A stretch of DNA of 64,000 nucleotides from SXOA01 sp051004015 (lineage in GTDB: Bacteria > Planctomycetota > Planctomycetia > Pirellulales > Pirellulaceae), in contig JBPCKT010000047.1 in assembly GCA_051004015.1 (NCBI GenBank), positions 62,001 through 126,000 of the forward strand, written 5' to 3'. The notes under the pieces are model-generated. The model had not been told where the DNA came from. It worked only from the letters and a program-made list of their open reading frames with translations, and ran no database searches. Shown piece by piece: positions 17,519 to 26,672 of the stretch (position 1 is its first letter; every line of letters starts with the position of its first letter). The translations under genes were made by a program, and so were the position numbers.

Positions 17519-18184
17519 ATGAGCAGCTCGTCCGAAGAACCCGATGCCTGTGCTGGGCCAACTGCCTCGGCCTTGGACGAAGGGATTTCGTCGGGGTCGC
17601 TCAAGCTGACTGTCGGTCCGGTGGACTTGCCGCGGATTGAGCGGGCGGTCAAGGAAATCTTGGCCGCCGTGGGAGAGGACCCCAATCGCGAGGGGCTTTT
17701 GGAAACGCCGGCTCGCGTGGCCCGGATGTATGCCGAAATGTTTGCTGGCCTGAAGGTGGACCCGCGGCAGCACCTTGCCAAGGTATTCACGGAAGCGTAC
17801 GACGAAGTGGTGCTCGTCCGGGACATTAGCTTTTGCAGCATGTGCGAGCACCATCTGCTGCCGTTCATGGGGCACGCCCATGTGGCCTACATTCCCGATG
17901 GCAAGGTAGTCGGCCTTTCCAAGCTGGCGCGCGTGGTGGAGGTCGTCTCCCGCCGTCCCCAGGTTCAAGAGCGAATGACGGAAGACATCGCCCAGATGCT
18001 GGTGGAAGAGCTCGGGGCCAAGGGAGTCGCCGTCGTCATCGAGGCCGCGCATAGTTGCATGACCATCCGCGGCATCAAGAAGCCCGGCAGCAGCATGGTC
18101 ACTTCGGCCATGAAGGGAATTTTCCGCAGCAACGTCTCCTCGCGGGCCGAAGTGATGCAGCTTATCTACGGGAACCGGCGGTAG
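17519..18184 (+). CDS. folE: GTP cyclohydrolase I FolE
   Basis: The product has 221 residues, normal for FolE. It converts GTP to 7,8-dihydroneopterin triphosphate, the first step of folate and pterin synthesis. The zinc ligands are Cys109 and His112 in FCSMCEHHLLPF and Cys180 in AAHSCMTIRGI. The family blocks PNREGLLETPARVARMY, VVGLSKLARVVEVVSRRPQVQERMT and the C-terminal FRSNVSSRAEVMQLI are intact. It is the first gene of a probable operon with two membrane protein genes at gaps of 7 bp each. Pterin supply would also serve the molybdenum and C1 functions hinted at elsewhere in the window. Confidence 0.97.
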   Translation: MSSSSEEPDACAGPTASALDEGISSGSLKLTVGPVDLPRIERAVKEILAAVGEDPNREGLLETPARVARMYAEMFAGLKVDPRQHLAKVFTEAYDEVVLVRDISFCSMCEHHLLPFMGHAHVAYIPDGKVVGLSKLARVVEVVSRRPQVQERMTEDIAQMLVEELGAKGVAVVIEAAHSCMTIRGIKKPGSSMVTSAMKGIFRSNVSSRAEVMQLIYGNRR

Positions 18185-18191
18185 GTTTCGC

Positions 18192-18989
18192 GTGGACGCA
18201 ATCTGGCAAATTCTTGTTGAGTTCCTCTTCCGCCTGACCTTCGGAATTGCGGTTTCGATGGCCGTCACGCCTAGCCGCCTGGTGACGAGCGGTTTTTTTC
18301 GCATTCATCTGTGGGTGCTGCTGGGGATTTGCACGTTCGCGGTGCCGGCGATTTACACCGCCAGAGACTTGTCGTCGGGAGACGCCAGCGTCCTGTGGTG
18401 GTGGCAACTGGGAATGGCCATCGGCGCTGCCGTGGTTAGCTACATCGGCGCGGTCATCTGGATGTACGAAGCGGCTCGGCCGGGGAAGGGGGCAATTGGG
18501 CTCATCGCCGCGCTCGCTCTTGGAGGAGCGCTGCTGCCGCTGGCGGCGACGACAGAAGGCATCACGTTCCTGGGGACTCTCGACCGCATTGCCGGCGGAA
18601 TGGTGCTCGGCTCGGTTACCACGGCCATGTTGTTGGGGCACTGGTATCTCAACACGCCGTCGATGAAACTGGCACCGCTGCAACGGCTTGTTATCCTCAT
18701 GGCCGTGGCGATAGTGGCCCGAATGTTGGTGGCGGGCCTATGTGCGGGGCTGGAAGCGAATCGGCTTTCGCTCACGGGAAATCTGACCATGTCGTGGCTG
18801 GTGTTCTTGAGCCTCCGCTGGCTGGCGGGGTTCATGGGCACGTTGGTTCTTGGCTGGATGACCTGGCAGACACTCAGAATTCCCAATACGCAAAGCGCCA
18901 CCGGCATCCTGTACGCCGCCATGCTGCTGGCTTTTGTCGGCGAGCTGACCGCGCAGCTCATGTCCGTCCGCGGGGGCTACCCGCTATAA
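18192..18989 (+). CDS. Polytopic membrane protein of unknown function
   Basis: The product has 265 residues from a GTG start 7 bp after folE. There are about eight hydrophobic segments: residues 10-25, 38-55, 73-93, 102-120, 128-150, 160-182, 197-222 and 234-252. A GHWYLNTPSMKLAPL motif lies between the fifth and sixth. No charged catalytic signature is obvious; the two conserved-looking histidines (HLW near 39 and GHWY near 152) could bind heme or metal. I do not recognise the family. The tight spacing to folE and to the next gene suggests co-transcription. Confidence 0.75.
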   Translation: MDAIWQILVEFLFRLTFGIAVSMAVTPSRLVTSGFFRIHLWVLLGICTFAVPAIYTARDLSSGDASVLWWWQLGMAIGAAVVSYIGAVIWMYEAARPGKGAIGLIAALALGGALLPLAATTEGITFLGTLDRIAGGMVLGSVTTAMLLGHWYLNTPSMKLAPLQRLVILMAVAIVARMLVAGLCAGLEANRLSLTGNLTMSWLVFLSLRWLAGFMGTLVLGWMTWQTLRIPNTQSATGILYAAMLLAFVGELTAQLMSVRGGYPL

Positions 18990-18996
18990 TTTTACG

Positions 18997-19512
18997 ATGA
19001 ATGTCACCTTTCGCTGCCCTACCTGCGACCAGCCGGCGATCGCCGAATTCGGGCGAGATTCGGTAGAGATTGATTGCCCCGGCTGCGGCGTGCCGATGTC
19101 AATTCCAGCGGGCAGCGTGACCGAACGCCAGGTCACGCAGTGTTTGATTTGCCCCAGCACAGAGCTCTTCATCCGTAAGGACTTTCCGCAGGTGCTGGGG
19201 GTGGCAATCGTGGTGCTGGCCGCCGTCGTAAGCTCGGTTTTCTGGTATTTGCACATGCCATGGTGGACGTACGGCACACTCTTTCTGGCCGCATTCATCG
19301 ACCTGGTGTTGTACCTGATGGTCGGAAATCAACTTCAGTGCTATCGCTGCCAGGCACAGTACCGCGGCGTTCCGGGTTTGGACAACTACGAAGCCTTCGA
19401 CCTGGAAACACACGAGAAGTATCGCCAGCAGGCGGCAAGATTGGCGGAGGCCAGCAAAGCGAGACACAAACCTGAAGCGCCAGCGAAGGAAAGTCCCGCG
19501 GACGTGTCGTAA
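18997..19512 (+). CDS. Zinc-ribbon membrane protein of unknown function
   Basis: The product has 171 residues. The N-terminus carries a zinc-ribbon-like pair, CPTCDQ (7-12) and CPGCGVP (28-34), and CLIC at 49-52. A hydrophobic hairpin spans about 65-110 (VLGVAIVVLAAVVSSVFWYL and YGTLFLAAFIDLVLYLMV). A third Cys pair, CYRCQAQYRG, follows the membrane segments, and the tail is charged and Ala/Lys-rich. The layout resembles small planctomycete proteins with cytosolic zinc fingers attached to the membrane. It begins 7 bp after the preceding membrane gene. Function is unknown. Confidence 0.75.
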   Translation: MNVTFRCPTCDQPAIAEFGRDSVEIDCPGCGVPMSIPAGSVTERQVTQCLICPSTELFIRKDFPQVLGVAIVVLAAVVSSVFWYLHMPWWTYGTLFLAAFIDLVLYLMVGNQLQCYRCQAQYRGVPGLDNYEAFDLETHEKYRQQAARLAEASKARHKPEAPAKESPADVS

Positions 19513-19514
19513 TA

Positions 19515-22061
19515 TTACTCAGGTTGCAGCCCGCGATGCGGCCGATGCGTCCGCACCTTCACTCCGCCCGAAGTCAGCTCGAAGCAGACCGCTCCGTCTT
19601 CCGCCGTGTGATAGACTTCAGCTCCACGGGCGCGGTAGGAATCTTTCACCATCTCGATGTCGGGAATGTCCTCGACGTTTCGGTCGCCGCTGAAGAGCAC
19701 GAACTCCGGTTTGCTCCAAAAGGAGAAACCGGCGGGGTCGCTCCGCCGTGAGCCGTGATGCGGGGCCATCACTACGTCGCAATCGAGCGGCTCTTCGGCC
19801 AGCAGGTCTTCCAGACCGGGGGACTCCAGATCGCCTGGCAGCAGAATCCGTCGGCCCGCGTATTCGACGAGCAGCACAATGCTGTTGGCGTTGTCACTGC
19901 CAAAGACTCCTTTGGGCGGCGGATGGAGTGCCTCCAGCCGCGTGCCCGGCACGGAGCGGAGCTTATTCCCAGCAGAGAACAATTTCAGAGGTACGCCGCT
20001 CTTGTCGATGGCGGCTTTCAGCTCGATGAGGGCGGGCTGCGTGGCGATATCGTCGAACATGACGGGCGAGACATAGATGACTCCGACGGAAAATCGCTGT
20101 AGCAGCTCGGGGAGCGCGCTGAAGTGATCGGAGTCGGCGTGCGAAATCATGACTGCATCCAAGTGCGTGATCCCGCGGGACCAGAGGACCGCGGAAATGG
20201 GCCTTGCCGCCCCCATCGGTGAGCCGAGCTTGCCAGCGTCGTAGAGCAGCGTCTGGCCATCCGGCAACTCAATCAGGGCGCTCGTGCCGTGGCCCACCGA
20301 GACAAAGGTGCAGCGCAGCGGCGGCTGAATATCGGCTTTCGCCAAGGAACGAGAGAGAGCATCGCTGGAGTGGCTGGAAAGAAACAGAGCTACCGCCATC
20401 CAACCCGCCAGCAGCGCCGCCGTCCACCATTTTGAAGGGCGCAACACGGGAAACACCGCCGCGACACCCAGGACGACGTAGAATGCCGTTACCCACCACG
20501 CGGGCGGAGCCGGGTACCAGAAGTAGCTTCCCCAAACGTGCTGTCCGCGGTCGATGCTGGCCTCAATCAGCCATAGGCTGCCATCGCATATCCAGCCGCA
20601 GAGTTGCCCCAGCGGAGGAAAAATCCAGCCGAAGATCAGGACCCCAAAACCGGCAAACAGCGAGAATGTGATGGGAATCCATACAATCGGGTTAAGCACC
20701 AGGCCAACCGGCGAGATCAGGCCGTACTGCTTCCAGACAATCGGCAGCGAAACTGTCCAAATCACCGCGCCCACCAGGAACACTCGCCAGGTTTCGCCCC
20801 CGGCAAATTTCACTAGCCGCATATGCCAGGGCCGGGTTCTGGCAATCAAGCGGTCCAGCGGATCATAACTGCTTCTGGCAACGAGCAGTGGATGGAAGTG
20901 GATCATCGCCGCCACGGCCAGAAACGAAAGCTGCGTGCCGGCCTGGAACAGGCTGAGCGGGTTTTGGGCGAGGACGATGATGCCGGCGATCGAAAGCGTG
21001 TTGAACCCCAAAGCGGTCCGCCCCAGCAACCGAGCGGTACACATGGCCACGACCAGAATGGTGGCCCGCACAACCGGCGGCTGCAAGTCCGTGAGAAAGG
21101 CATAAGCCACGGTGAGCACCATGGCCGCAACCAGTGACGCGCTTCGCGGCAGCAGGCCCGTCCGAAGGACTGCCCAGAACCCCATCGCCAGGATGCCGAC
21201 GTGCAGTCCCGAAATCGAAAGGACATGAATCGTGCCCGTGACCAAAAAGCCCTCGTTTCGCTCCGAGTCGAGCTGCTCGCGCGCGCCAATCAGGATTGCC
21301 GCGGCGAGCGACGTGCGACGTGGGCTAATGTTCCGTCGCAACAGGGCATTTCCCTTCTCCCGGACGCTACTGAGCCACAGCCGCGGCGAGATGCCGCTGC
21401 CGCGAGTGAGCGGCTGCACGCTTTCCGGGAAGATGCCGCGGAGCTTGCAAAAGACACGGCGGCTGCGTTCGTATTTGGCGTAGTCGAATTCGTTCGGATT
21501 CAGCGTACCGCGCGGTCGGCTGGCGAGGACGAAGAGCCGGAGCTTATCGCCGGCCCGCACGCCGAGCAGATGGCCATCGATGTCCACCGTCGCATTGCCG
21601 CTGGCCGCTTGCCAGGTTTGACCGTTGCGAATGCTCGTCACGCGCAGGAACAATTCGGTCTCGTCCCCCTTGGGGATGATCCGCATCGCGGTCAGCGGTG
21701 GAGCGGGAACCCAGCGGGGCGATGTGACGGCGACTCCTTCCAGCACCAGCGGCCGGATTTCCTCCCGCACATAGAAGCCGACTTCGTCATCGGGGAATAG
21801 ATTCCAGCGATCGTGATGCCACGACCCGCCCGCAGCCGCAATACCGGCCAACAAAAATGCGGACGCAAACTGCTCCCGCCGCAGCCGCCAGGCCACCAAC
21901 CACAAAAAGAGCATTCCCGCGGACGCTCCAAACCACAGATTCGCCTCCAGTGGGAAATTGCGATTCACCACCATCCCCGCCGCCAGCGCCGTCAACACCA
22001 GCACCAGCGGCTGATACCAACTGGCAGTGGAAGGGAGATCGATCTGGCGGGGAGCGGCCAC
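19515..22061 (-). CDS. ComEC/Rec2 family DNA internalisation protein
   Basis: The product has about 848 residues from a GTG at 22061. A TTG at 22094 would add 11 residues, but those are encoded by a small palindromic repeat (GGCAGGCTGGAAGCCTACC) and are doubtful. N-terminal membrane segments are followed by the competence domain (about 220-490), including LVTGTIHVLSISGLHVGILA. The C-terminal half is a metallo-beta-lactamase-like domain with MISHADSDHFSALPELL and VVMAPHHGSRRSDP. ComEC moves single-stranded DNA across the inner membrane in natural transformation. Other com genes are not adjacent, so competence itself is unproven. Confidence 0.92.
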   Translation of the reverse strand: MAAPRQIDLPSTASWYQPLVLVLTALAAGMVVNRNFPLEANLWFGASAGMLFLWLVAWRLRREQFASAFLLAGIAAAGGSWHHDRWNLFPDDEVGFYVREEIRPLVLEGVAVTSPRWVPAPPLTAMRIIPKGDETELFLRVTSIRNGQTWQAASGNATVDIDGHLLGVRAGDKLRLFVLASRPRGTLNPNEFDYAKYERSRRVFCKLRGIFPESVQPLTRGSGISPRLWLSSVREKGNALLRRNISPRRTSLAAAILIGAREQLDSERNEGFLVTGTIHVLSISGLHVGILAMGFWAVLRTGLLPRSASLVAAMVLTVAYAFLTDLQPPVVRATILVVAMCTARLLGRTALGFNTLSIAGIIVLAQNPLSLFQAGTQLSFLAVAAMIHFHPLLVARSSYDPLDRLIARTRPWHMRLVKFAGGETWRVFLVGAVIWTVSLPIVWKQYGLISPVGLVLNPIVWIPITFSLFAGFGVLIFGWIFPPLGQLCGWICDGSLWLIEASIDRGQHVWGSYFWYPAPPAWWVTAFYVVLGVAAVFPVLRPSKWWTAALLAGWMAVALFLSSHSSDALSRSLAKADIQPPLRCTFVSVGHGTSALIELPDGQTLLYDAGKLGSPMGAARPISAVLWSRGITHLDAVMISHADSDHFSALPELLQRFSVGVIYVSPVMFDDIATQPALIELKAAIDKSGVPLKLFSAGNKLRSVPGTRLEALHPPPKGVFGSDNANSIVLLVEYAGRRILLPGDLESPGLEDLLAEEPLDCDVVMAPHHGSRRSDPAGFSFWSKPEFVLFSGDRNVEDIPDIEMVKDSYRARGAEVYHTAEDGAVCFELTSGGVKVRTHRPHRGLQPE

Positions 22062-22098
22062 GAAAAAGGTGGGGTAGGCTTCCAGCCTGCCCAAGAAA

Positions 22099-22154
22099 AG
22101 TACTCATCTCGCTCCGCGAGATGAAAATTCCTCACGCAGAGCGTGAGGAGTACT
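22099..22154. repeat. AGTACT-bounded double-hairpin repeat, copy 1
   Basis: The unit begins and ends with AGTACT. It contains two hairpins: CATCTCGCTCCGCGAGATG and CCTCACGCAGAGCGTGAGG. It lies between comEC and the divergent kinase gene. The same unit recurs at 25651-25703 and 59557-59613. The adjacent ~15 bp (ACCCGCATCA) are also shared with copy 2. Confidence 0.85.
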
Positions 22155-22265
22155 ATAACACCCGCATCATTCCCCCGCGCCGCTGCTCGCATTTCGCTCG
22201 CCATTGCCTTATGCTCTTCATACGGCCCATCCAGCCGCCAGTTTCGACATCCCGGAGGCTCGGCG

Positions 22266-25200
22266 ATGAATGCGAACGACCCCGTCCGCGATGAACGCGC
22301 GGACCGCAATCTGCTGTTCGGCGTGCTGGCGCTGCAGATGGATTTCATTCGCCGCGAAGACCTGATCGCGGCCACCAGCGCCTGGGTGCTCGATAAGGCG
22401 AAGGGACTCGACCGAATCCTGCTGGAGCGCCAGGCCCTCACCGCGGACGAGCACGCGCTGCTCGTCGCGCTGGTCGCCAAGCATCTGGCCAAACACAATG
22501 ATGATCCGCAGCAAAGTCTGGCTGCGGTAAGTTCGGTCGGTTCGATCCGAGACGAGCTGCGAAAGTTGGGCGATCCGCAATTGGAGGCCAGCCTGGCGGT
22601 CGTCGCCCAACAGCCGCCGGCCGCGGACCCGTATGCCACGAACCTCCCATCGACCTGTGACTGGGGCGGAACGAGGCTGCGGTTTCGGATATTGCGACCG
22701 CACGCCAGGGGCGGATTGGGCGAGGTGTTCGTGGCCCAGGACTTGGAATTGCACCGCGAGGTGGCACTGAAGGAAATTCAGTCGCGGTTCGCGGACCAGC
22801 CGGACAGCCGCTCGCGGTTCGTGCTGGAAGCGGAGATCACGGGCGGGCTGGAGCACCCCGGCATTGTGCCGGTGTATGGGTTGGGGCAGTACGCGGACGG
22901 CCGGCCGTTTTATGCAATGCGATTCATCCGCGGGGACAGCCTGAAGGACGCCATCGAGCGTTTTCACAAGGCCGACGTTCCGGGCCGCGATCCAGGCGAG
23001 CGAACCTTGGAACTGCGGAAGCTCCTTGGCCGGTTCATCGATGTCTGCGAAGCCATCGAATACGCCCACAGCCGAGGCGTCCTGCATCGCGACTTGAAGC
23101 CGGGCAATATCATGCTCGGCAAGTACGGCGAGACCTTGGTCGTCGACTGGGGACTCGCCAAACCAGTGGGACGCGGCGAGCGAACCTCGGAAACCGGCGA
23201 GACCACCTTGCGACCCTCGTCGGGCGACAGTGTCGATCCCACAATCATGGGCAAAGCCATCGGTACGCCTGCCTTCATGAGTCCCGAACAAGCCGCCGGC
23301 CGACTCAATGAATTGGGACCGGCCAGCGATGTCTACAGTCTGGGGGCCACGCTGTACTGCTTGCTGACTGGCCAGCCGCCGTTGTCGGGGAATGACAAAG
23401 GCGAGATCCTGAGGCGAGTCCAACAAGGAGATTTTCCCCGGCCGCGAGAAGTGAAGCCGCAAATCACCGTCGCGTTGCAAGCCATTGGTCTGAAGGCGAT
23501 GGCGCTGAAACCGACGGACCGCTACGCTTCGCCCAAGATGTTGGCCGAAGACATCGAGCACTGGCTGGCGGACGAACCCGTTTCGTGCCTGGCCGAACCG
23601 CTTGCAGCCAGGGCGCGGCGCTGGATGAAGCGGCACCGCGCGCTGGTCGCTTCGTCGGCTGCCGGCGCTGCCGTGCTGGTGACGAGCCTGGTCGTCTTGC
23701 TCGCGCTCGTCGCCGGCCACAACCGGACGCTCGACGCCAAGAACCGTCAGCTCGATCAGGCCAACACGCAGCTTGTCCAGGCGAACAAGGACCTGGCACA
23801 GGCCAACGTGTCGGAGCGCGCGGCGAAACAGGACGCCGACCAAAAACGCATCGACGCCGAAAAGGCCCGCGATGAGACTAAGCAAGTCCTCGACTACCTC
23901 GTGGCCGCCTTCCGCAAGCCCGACCCGTCCGCCGACGGCGAAAAACTCACCGTGGCGGAACTGTTCAAGCAGGCCGTGGGCCAACTGGAGGCGACATTCC
24001 CTAACCAGCCGTTGATTCAGGCGGCGTTGCTTAACGCAATCGGTGAGACCTACTACGGCCTGGGCCTGTACCAGAAGGCAGCTGCGGTGCTCGAGCGCGC
24101 CCGGGATTTGCGGCGCCACGAGCTGGGTGAGGATCACCGGAACACACTCGCGTCGATCAACAACCTGGCCGTAGCCTATGATTCCGCGGGACGACAGGCG
24201 GAGGCATTGGTGCTCTATGAGCGAGCGGTGGAATTAATGAAGGCCAAGCTTGGCCCTGAGCACCCAGCGACGCTCGGGGCGATGAATAACCTGGCGATGG
24301 CCTACAAGTCTGCGGGACGCCTGGCGGAGGCGTTACCGCTCTATGAGCGGACCCTGAAGCTGAGTCAGGCCACGCTCGGTCTGGAGCATCCGGACACGCT
24401 CGGATCGATGATCAATCTGGCCGAAGCGTACGAGTCCGCGGGGCGGCTGGAGGAGGCGCTACCGCTCAAAGAGCAGACTCTAAAACTGACGAAGGAGAAG
24501 CTCGGTCCAGAGCATCCGGACACGCTAACCGCGATGAATAATGTGGCTGGAGCGTACGATTCTGCAGGGCGGCTGCTCGAGGCATTGCCCCTCTATGAGC
24601 AGACGCTCGCTTTGAGGAAGGCCAAGCTTGGCCCGGAGCATCCAGCGACACTCGGGTCCATGAACAATCTGGCGTATGCGTACCGGTCCGCAGGACGGCT
24701 TGCCGAAGCGTTGCCGCTCTTTGAAACCACGCTGGAGCTCAGTCAGGCCAGGCTCGGCCCGGAGCATCGGGACACGCTTCAGTCGATGAACAATCTGGCC
24801 AGTGTGTACCAGTCCGCGGGACGGCTGGCGGAGGCGTTGCCGCTCTTCGAGCAGACGCTGAAACTGCAGAAGGCCAAGCTCGGCCCGGAGCACCCGGACA
24901 CGCTCAAGACGATGAACAATCTGGCCACGGCGTACTTCAATGCGGACAAGTTGGACCAGGCGTTGCCGCTCTTCGAGCAGACGCTGAAACTGCAGAAGGC
25001 CACGCTCGGCCCGAAGCACCCCGAAACGCTCAACTCGATGAACAATCTGGCCGCTGCCTACCAGTCCACCGGGAAGTTGGCGGAAGCGATACCGCTCTAC
25101 GAACAGACGCTGGAGTTGAGGAAGGCGAAGCTCGGCCCGGAGCACCCAAAGACGCTCGCGTCGATGAAGAATCTCGCCTTGGCGTACCTCGTGGGCGAGC

Positions 25201-25652
25201 AGCCAGAGAAAGCGCTGCCTTTGATTGAGCAGTTCATCGCGGGCCATCGCGGACGAACGACGCCCGATGATCCAACCTTTGCCGGCCGGCTCGCCGCGGT
25301 GTCCCTTGCGCTTTTGCAGCATCGCCAATACCTGGCCGCGGAAACCTACTTGCGCGAATGTCTGACGATCGGCGAGAAGCAAATGCCGGACGACTGGGTG
25401 TTTTTTAACGCGAAGAGCCTGCTGGGGGGCGCGCTGGCTGGACAGAAAAAGTTCCGGGAAGCCGAACCGCTCCTCGTCGAAGGCTATTCCGGGCTGAAGC
25501 TGCGCGAAGCGAAGATCCCGCCCGCCGCCAAGCTCCGCCTGAACGAAGCCATCCAGCGCCTAGTCGATCTCTACATCGCCTGGGACCGGCCGGAAGATGC
25601 CTCTAAGTGGCAGGAGGTACTGGAAGAAGCGGCGAAGCCGGGTTCGAAATAG
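22266..25652 (+). CDS. Membrane Ser/Thr protein kinase with nine kinesin-light-chain-type TPR repeats
   Basis: The product has 1128 residues from the ATG at 22266, chosen because family-like sequence starts there; an open extension upstream overlaps repeat DNA. Kinase domain about 140-430: Gly loop ARGGLGEVFVAQD, catalytic Lys169 in VALKEI, HRDLKPGNIMLG near 274, VDWGLAKP replacing DFG with DWG, and GTPAFMSPEQAAG. One transmembrane segment lies at about 459-481 (VASSAAGAAVLVTSLVVLLAL), and a coiled region follows. From residue 620 there are nine 42-residue TPRs of the type LGPEHPATLGSMNNLAYAY. The kinase is thus cytoplasmic and the TPRs probably lie outside the cytoplasm. Such proteins are abundant in planctomycetes; ligands are unknown. 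Confidence 0.93.
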   Translation: MNANDPVRDERADRNLLFGVLALQMDFIRREDLIAATSAWVLDKAKGLDRILLERQALTADEHALLVALVAKHLAKHNDDPQQSLAAVSSVGSIRDELRKLGDPQLEASLAVVAQQPPAADPYATNLPSTCDWGGTRLRFRILRPHARGGLGEVFVAQDLELHREVALKEIQSRFADQPDSRSRFVLEAEITGGLEHPGIVPVYGLGQYADGRPFYAMRFIRGDSLKDAIERFHKADVPGRDPGERTLELRKLLGRFIDVCEAIEYAHSRGVLHRDLKPGNIMLGKYGETLVVDWGLAKPVGRGERTSETGETTLRPSSGDSVDPTIMGKAIGTPAFMSPEQAAGRLNELGPASDVYSLGATLYCLLTGQPPLSGNDKGEILRRVQQGDFPRPREVKPQITVALQAIGLKAMALKPTDRYASPKMLAEDIEHWLADEPVSCLAEPLAARARRWMKRHRALVASSAAGAAVLVTSLVVLLALVAGHNRTLDAKNRQLDQANTQLVQANKDLAQANVSERAAKQDADQKRIDAEKARDETKQVLDYLVAAFRKPDPSADGEKLTVAELFKQAVGQLEATFPNQPLIQAALLNAIGETYYGLGLYQKAAAVLERARDLRRHELGEDHRNTLASINNLAVAYDSAGRQAEALVLYERAVELMKAKLGPEHPATLGAMNNLAMAYKSAGRLAEALPLYERTLKLSQATLGLEHPDTLGSMINLAEAYESAGRLEEALPLKEQTLKLTKEKLGPEHPDTLTAMNNVAGAYDSAGRLLEALPLYEQTLALRKAKLGPEHPATLGSMNNLAYAYRSAGRLAEALPLFETTLELSQARLGPEHRDTLQSMNNLASVYQSAGRLAEALPLFEQTLKLQKAKLGPEHPDTLKTMNNLATAYFNADKLDQALPLFEQTLKLQKATLGPKHPETLNSMNNLAAAYQSTGKLAEAIPLYEQTLELRKAKLGPEHPKTLASMKNLALAYLVGEQPEKALPLIEQFIAGHRGRTTPDDPTFAGRLAAVSLALLQHRQYLAAETYLRECLTIGEKQMPDDWVFFNAKSLLGGALAGQKKFREAEPLLVEGYSGLKLREAKIPPAAKLRLNEAIQRLVDLYIAWDRPEDASKWQEVLEEAAKPGSK
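24123..25256 (+). repeat. Nine tandem 126-bp repeats encoding TPR units
   Basis: Each unit of 126 bp (42 codons) begins with codons for LGPEHP or a near variant and contains NNLAxAY and GRLAEALPL. The first and last units are the most divergent. Adjacent units 6 and 7 share almost identical 3' halves (EQTLKLQKA), suggesting recent unequal exchange. Array length may vary between strains. Confidence 0.85.
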
Positions 25653-25703
25653 TACTCATCTCGCTCCGCGAGATGAGTCCTCACGCGGAGCGTGAGGAGT
25701 ACT
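25651..25703. repeat. AGTACT-bounded double-hairpin repeat, copy 2
   Basis: AGTACT ends frame hairpins CTCATCTCGCTCCGCGAGATGAG and CCTCACGCGGAGCGTGAGG. The copy overlaps the kinase stop codon (TAG 25650-25652) and ends 2 bp before the stop of the convergent fhcC-like gene, so it fills the whole 52-bp gap. It could act as a bidirectional terminator. Confidence 0.85.
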
Positions 25704-25704
25704 A

Positions 25705-26520
25705 TCACGCCCGCATCAGTATCTCTCCCCGGCCCCCTTCAATCAAATCGCCGTTGTAAAGGTCGTAGGAACTCGTAAAGAGCTCGTCAGCGACGGCGAA
25801 CTCCCGCCGCCGCAATTCGCGGAGGATGAGCGGCAGCACGTCGGGCCGGTAGCGGCAGGCGCGGCGAAAGGTTGGTAGCAGGGGTGGCAGTTTGGGGCCG
25901 AAAAAGCCGATGGTGCCCCGTTTCATGCCGGCCCCGTGGCGGATGCCGCTCTCGCCGAAGAGGAGGATGGTGCCGGCCAGCATGTTGAAGCCGGCCAGGT
26001 CCCCGACATTGCCGCCAATGGCAATCAGGCCGCGGCGCAGGGTGTGGCCGATCTCATTCCCGGCATCGCCGCCGATGAGGATCGTCCCCTTGGTCATTCC
26101 CTTGGCGCTGCCGCGGTAAGCCGCACCGATGAGATGCCCGGCCTTGCCCCGCACATGGATGAAGCCGCCATGCATTTCGCCGCCGACCCAGTCGCCGGCA
26201 TTGCCGCGCACATGAATCTCGCCCCCCCGCATCTCGCTGCCGATATGCCGCCCGCCGTTTCCCTCCAGAACCATCATCCCGCTCGTCATGTGGGCCCCGA
26301 TCCAGTGGACCCCAGCCAGGTCCCCCTCCCACTCCATCACGCCGTCCGCCGCATCACCGCTGATCGCAAAGAACTCCGCCAGTGGCAAGCGGAGGTTTCC
26401 CTGGAACATCTCCAGCTTCTCGATCTCAGCCAAGGACTTGCCGCGGACAACGTCCGGCGTGACTCCCTCCACTTCCAAGGGAACGGCGGACTTGGCTTTC
26501 AAGGTCAAACGGAGGGGCAT
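25705..26520 (-). CDS. Formylmethanofuran dehydrogenase subunit C-like protein (FhcC/FwdC)
   Basis: The product has 271 residues. From about residue 75 it consists of glycine-rich turns recurring every 18-20 residues: GGRHIGSEMRGGEIHVRGNA, GDWVGGEMHGGFIHVRGKA, GNEIGHTLRRGLIAIGGNV, GAGMKRGTIGFFG. This is the parallel beta-helix signature of FwdC/FhcC and GXGXG glutamate-synthase-like domains. In methylotrophs and planctomycetes FhcC belongs to the formyltransferase/hydrolase complex of the tetrahydromethanopterin C1 pathway. FhcA, FhcB and FhcD are not in view. The N-terminus (LEVEGVTPDVVRGKSLAEIEKLEMFQGN) matches the family start. Distant alternative: another GXGXG protein. Confidence 0.85.
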   Translation of the reverse strand: MPLRLTLKAKSAVPLEVEGVTPDVVRGKSLAEIEKLEMFQGNLRLPLAEFFAISGDAADGVMEWEGDLAGVHWIGAHMTSGMMVLEGNGGRHIGSEMRGGEIHVRGNAGDWVGGEMHGGFIHVRGKAGHLIGAAYRGSAKGMTKGTILIGGDAGNEIGHTLRRGLIAIGGNVGDLAGFNMLAGTILLFGESGIRHGAGMKRGTIGFFGPKLPPLLPTFRRACRYRPDVLPLILRELRRREFAVADELFTSSYDLYNGDLIEGGRGEILMRA

Positions 26521-26618
26521 GGGAAGGTCTCGGGCCTCGAATCATGTCGGAACTGGTCGGGAGAGTCGCGGCTGAAAAGATATCCGAGCGCGGGAGAACT
26601 GAGAAGCGGCCAATGAAT

Positions 26619-26645
26619 GTAGGGCGGAACAATGCTCCGTCCTAC
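26619..26645. repeat. Hairpin GTAGGGCGGA-n7-TCCGTCCTAC
   Basis: The 10-bp arms (one G:U pair) lie between the fhcC-like start and the htrA-like stop. The hairpin may terminate transcription of the htrA-like gene's neighbourhood or be a REP-type repeat. Confidence 0.45.
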
Positions 26646-26672
26646 GACCCCTCGGCGCGAGCGATCGGCGAC

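Noticed and set aside
22218..24137. Long minus-strand frame (639 codons) opposite the kinase gene
   Set aside because: It is antisense to a clear kinase with conserved motifs and arises from high GC and codon bias; its own translation shows no family motif.
24123..25256. Possible CRISPR-like direct repeats
   Set aside because: The 126-bp periodicity is in frame and encodes TPR units with no spacer structure.
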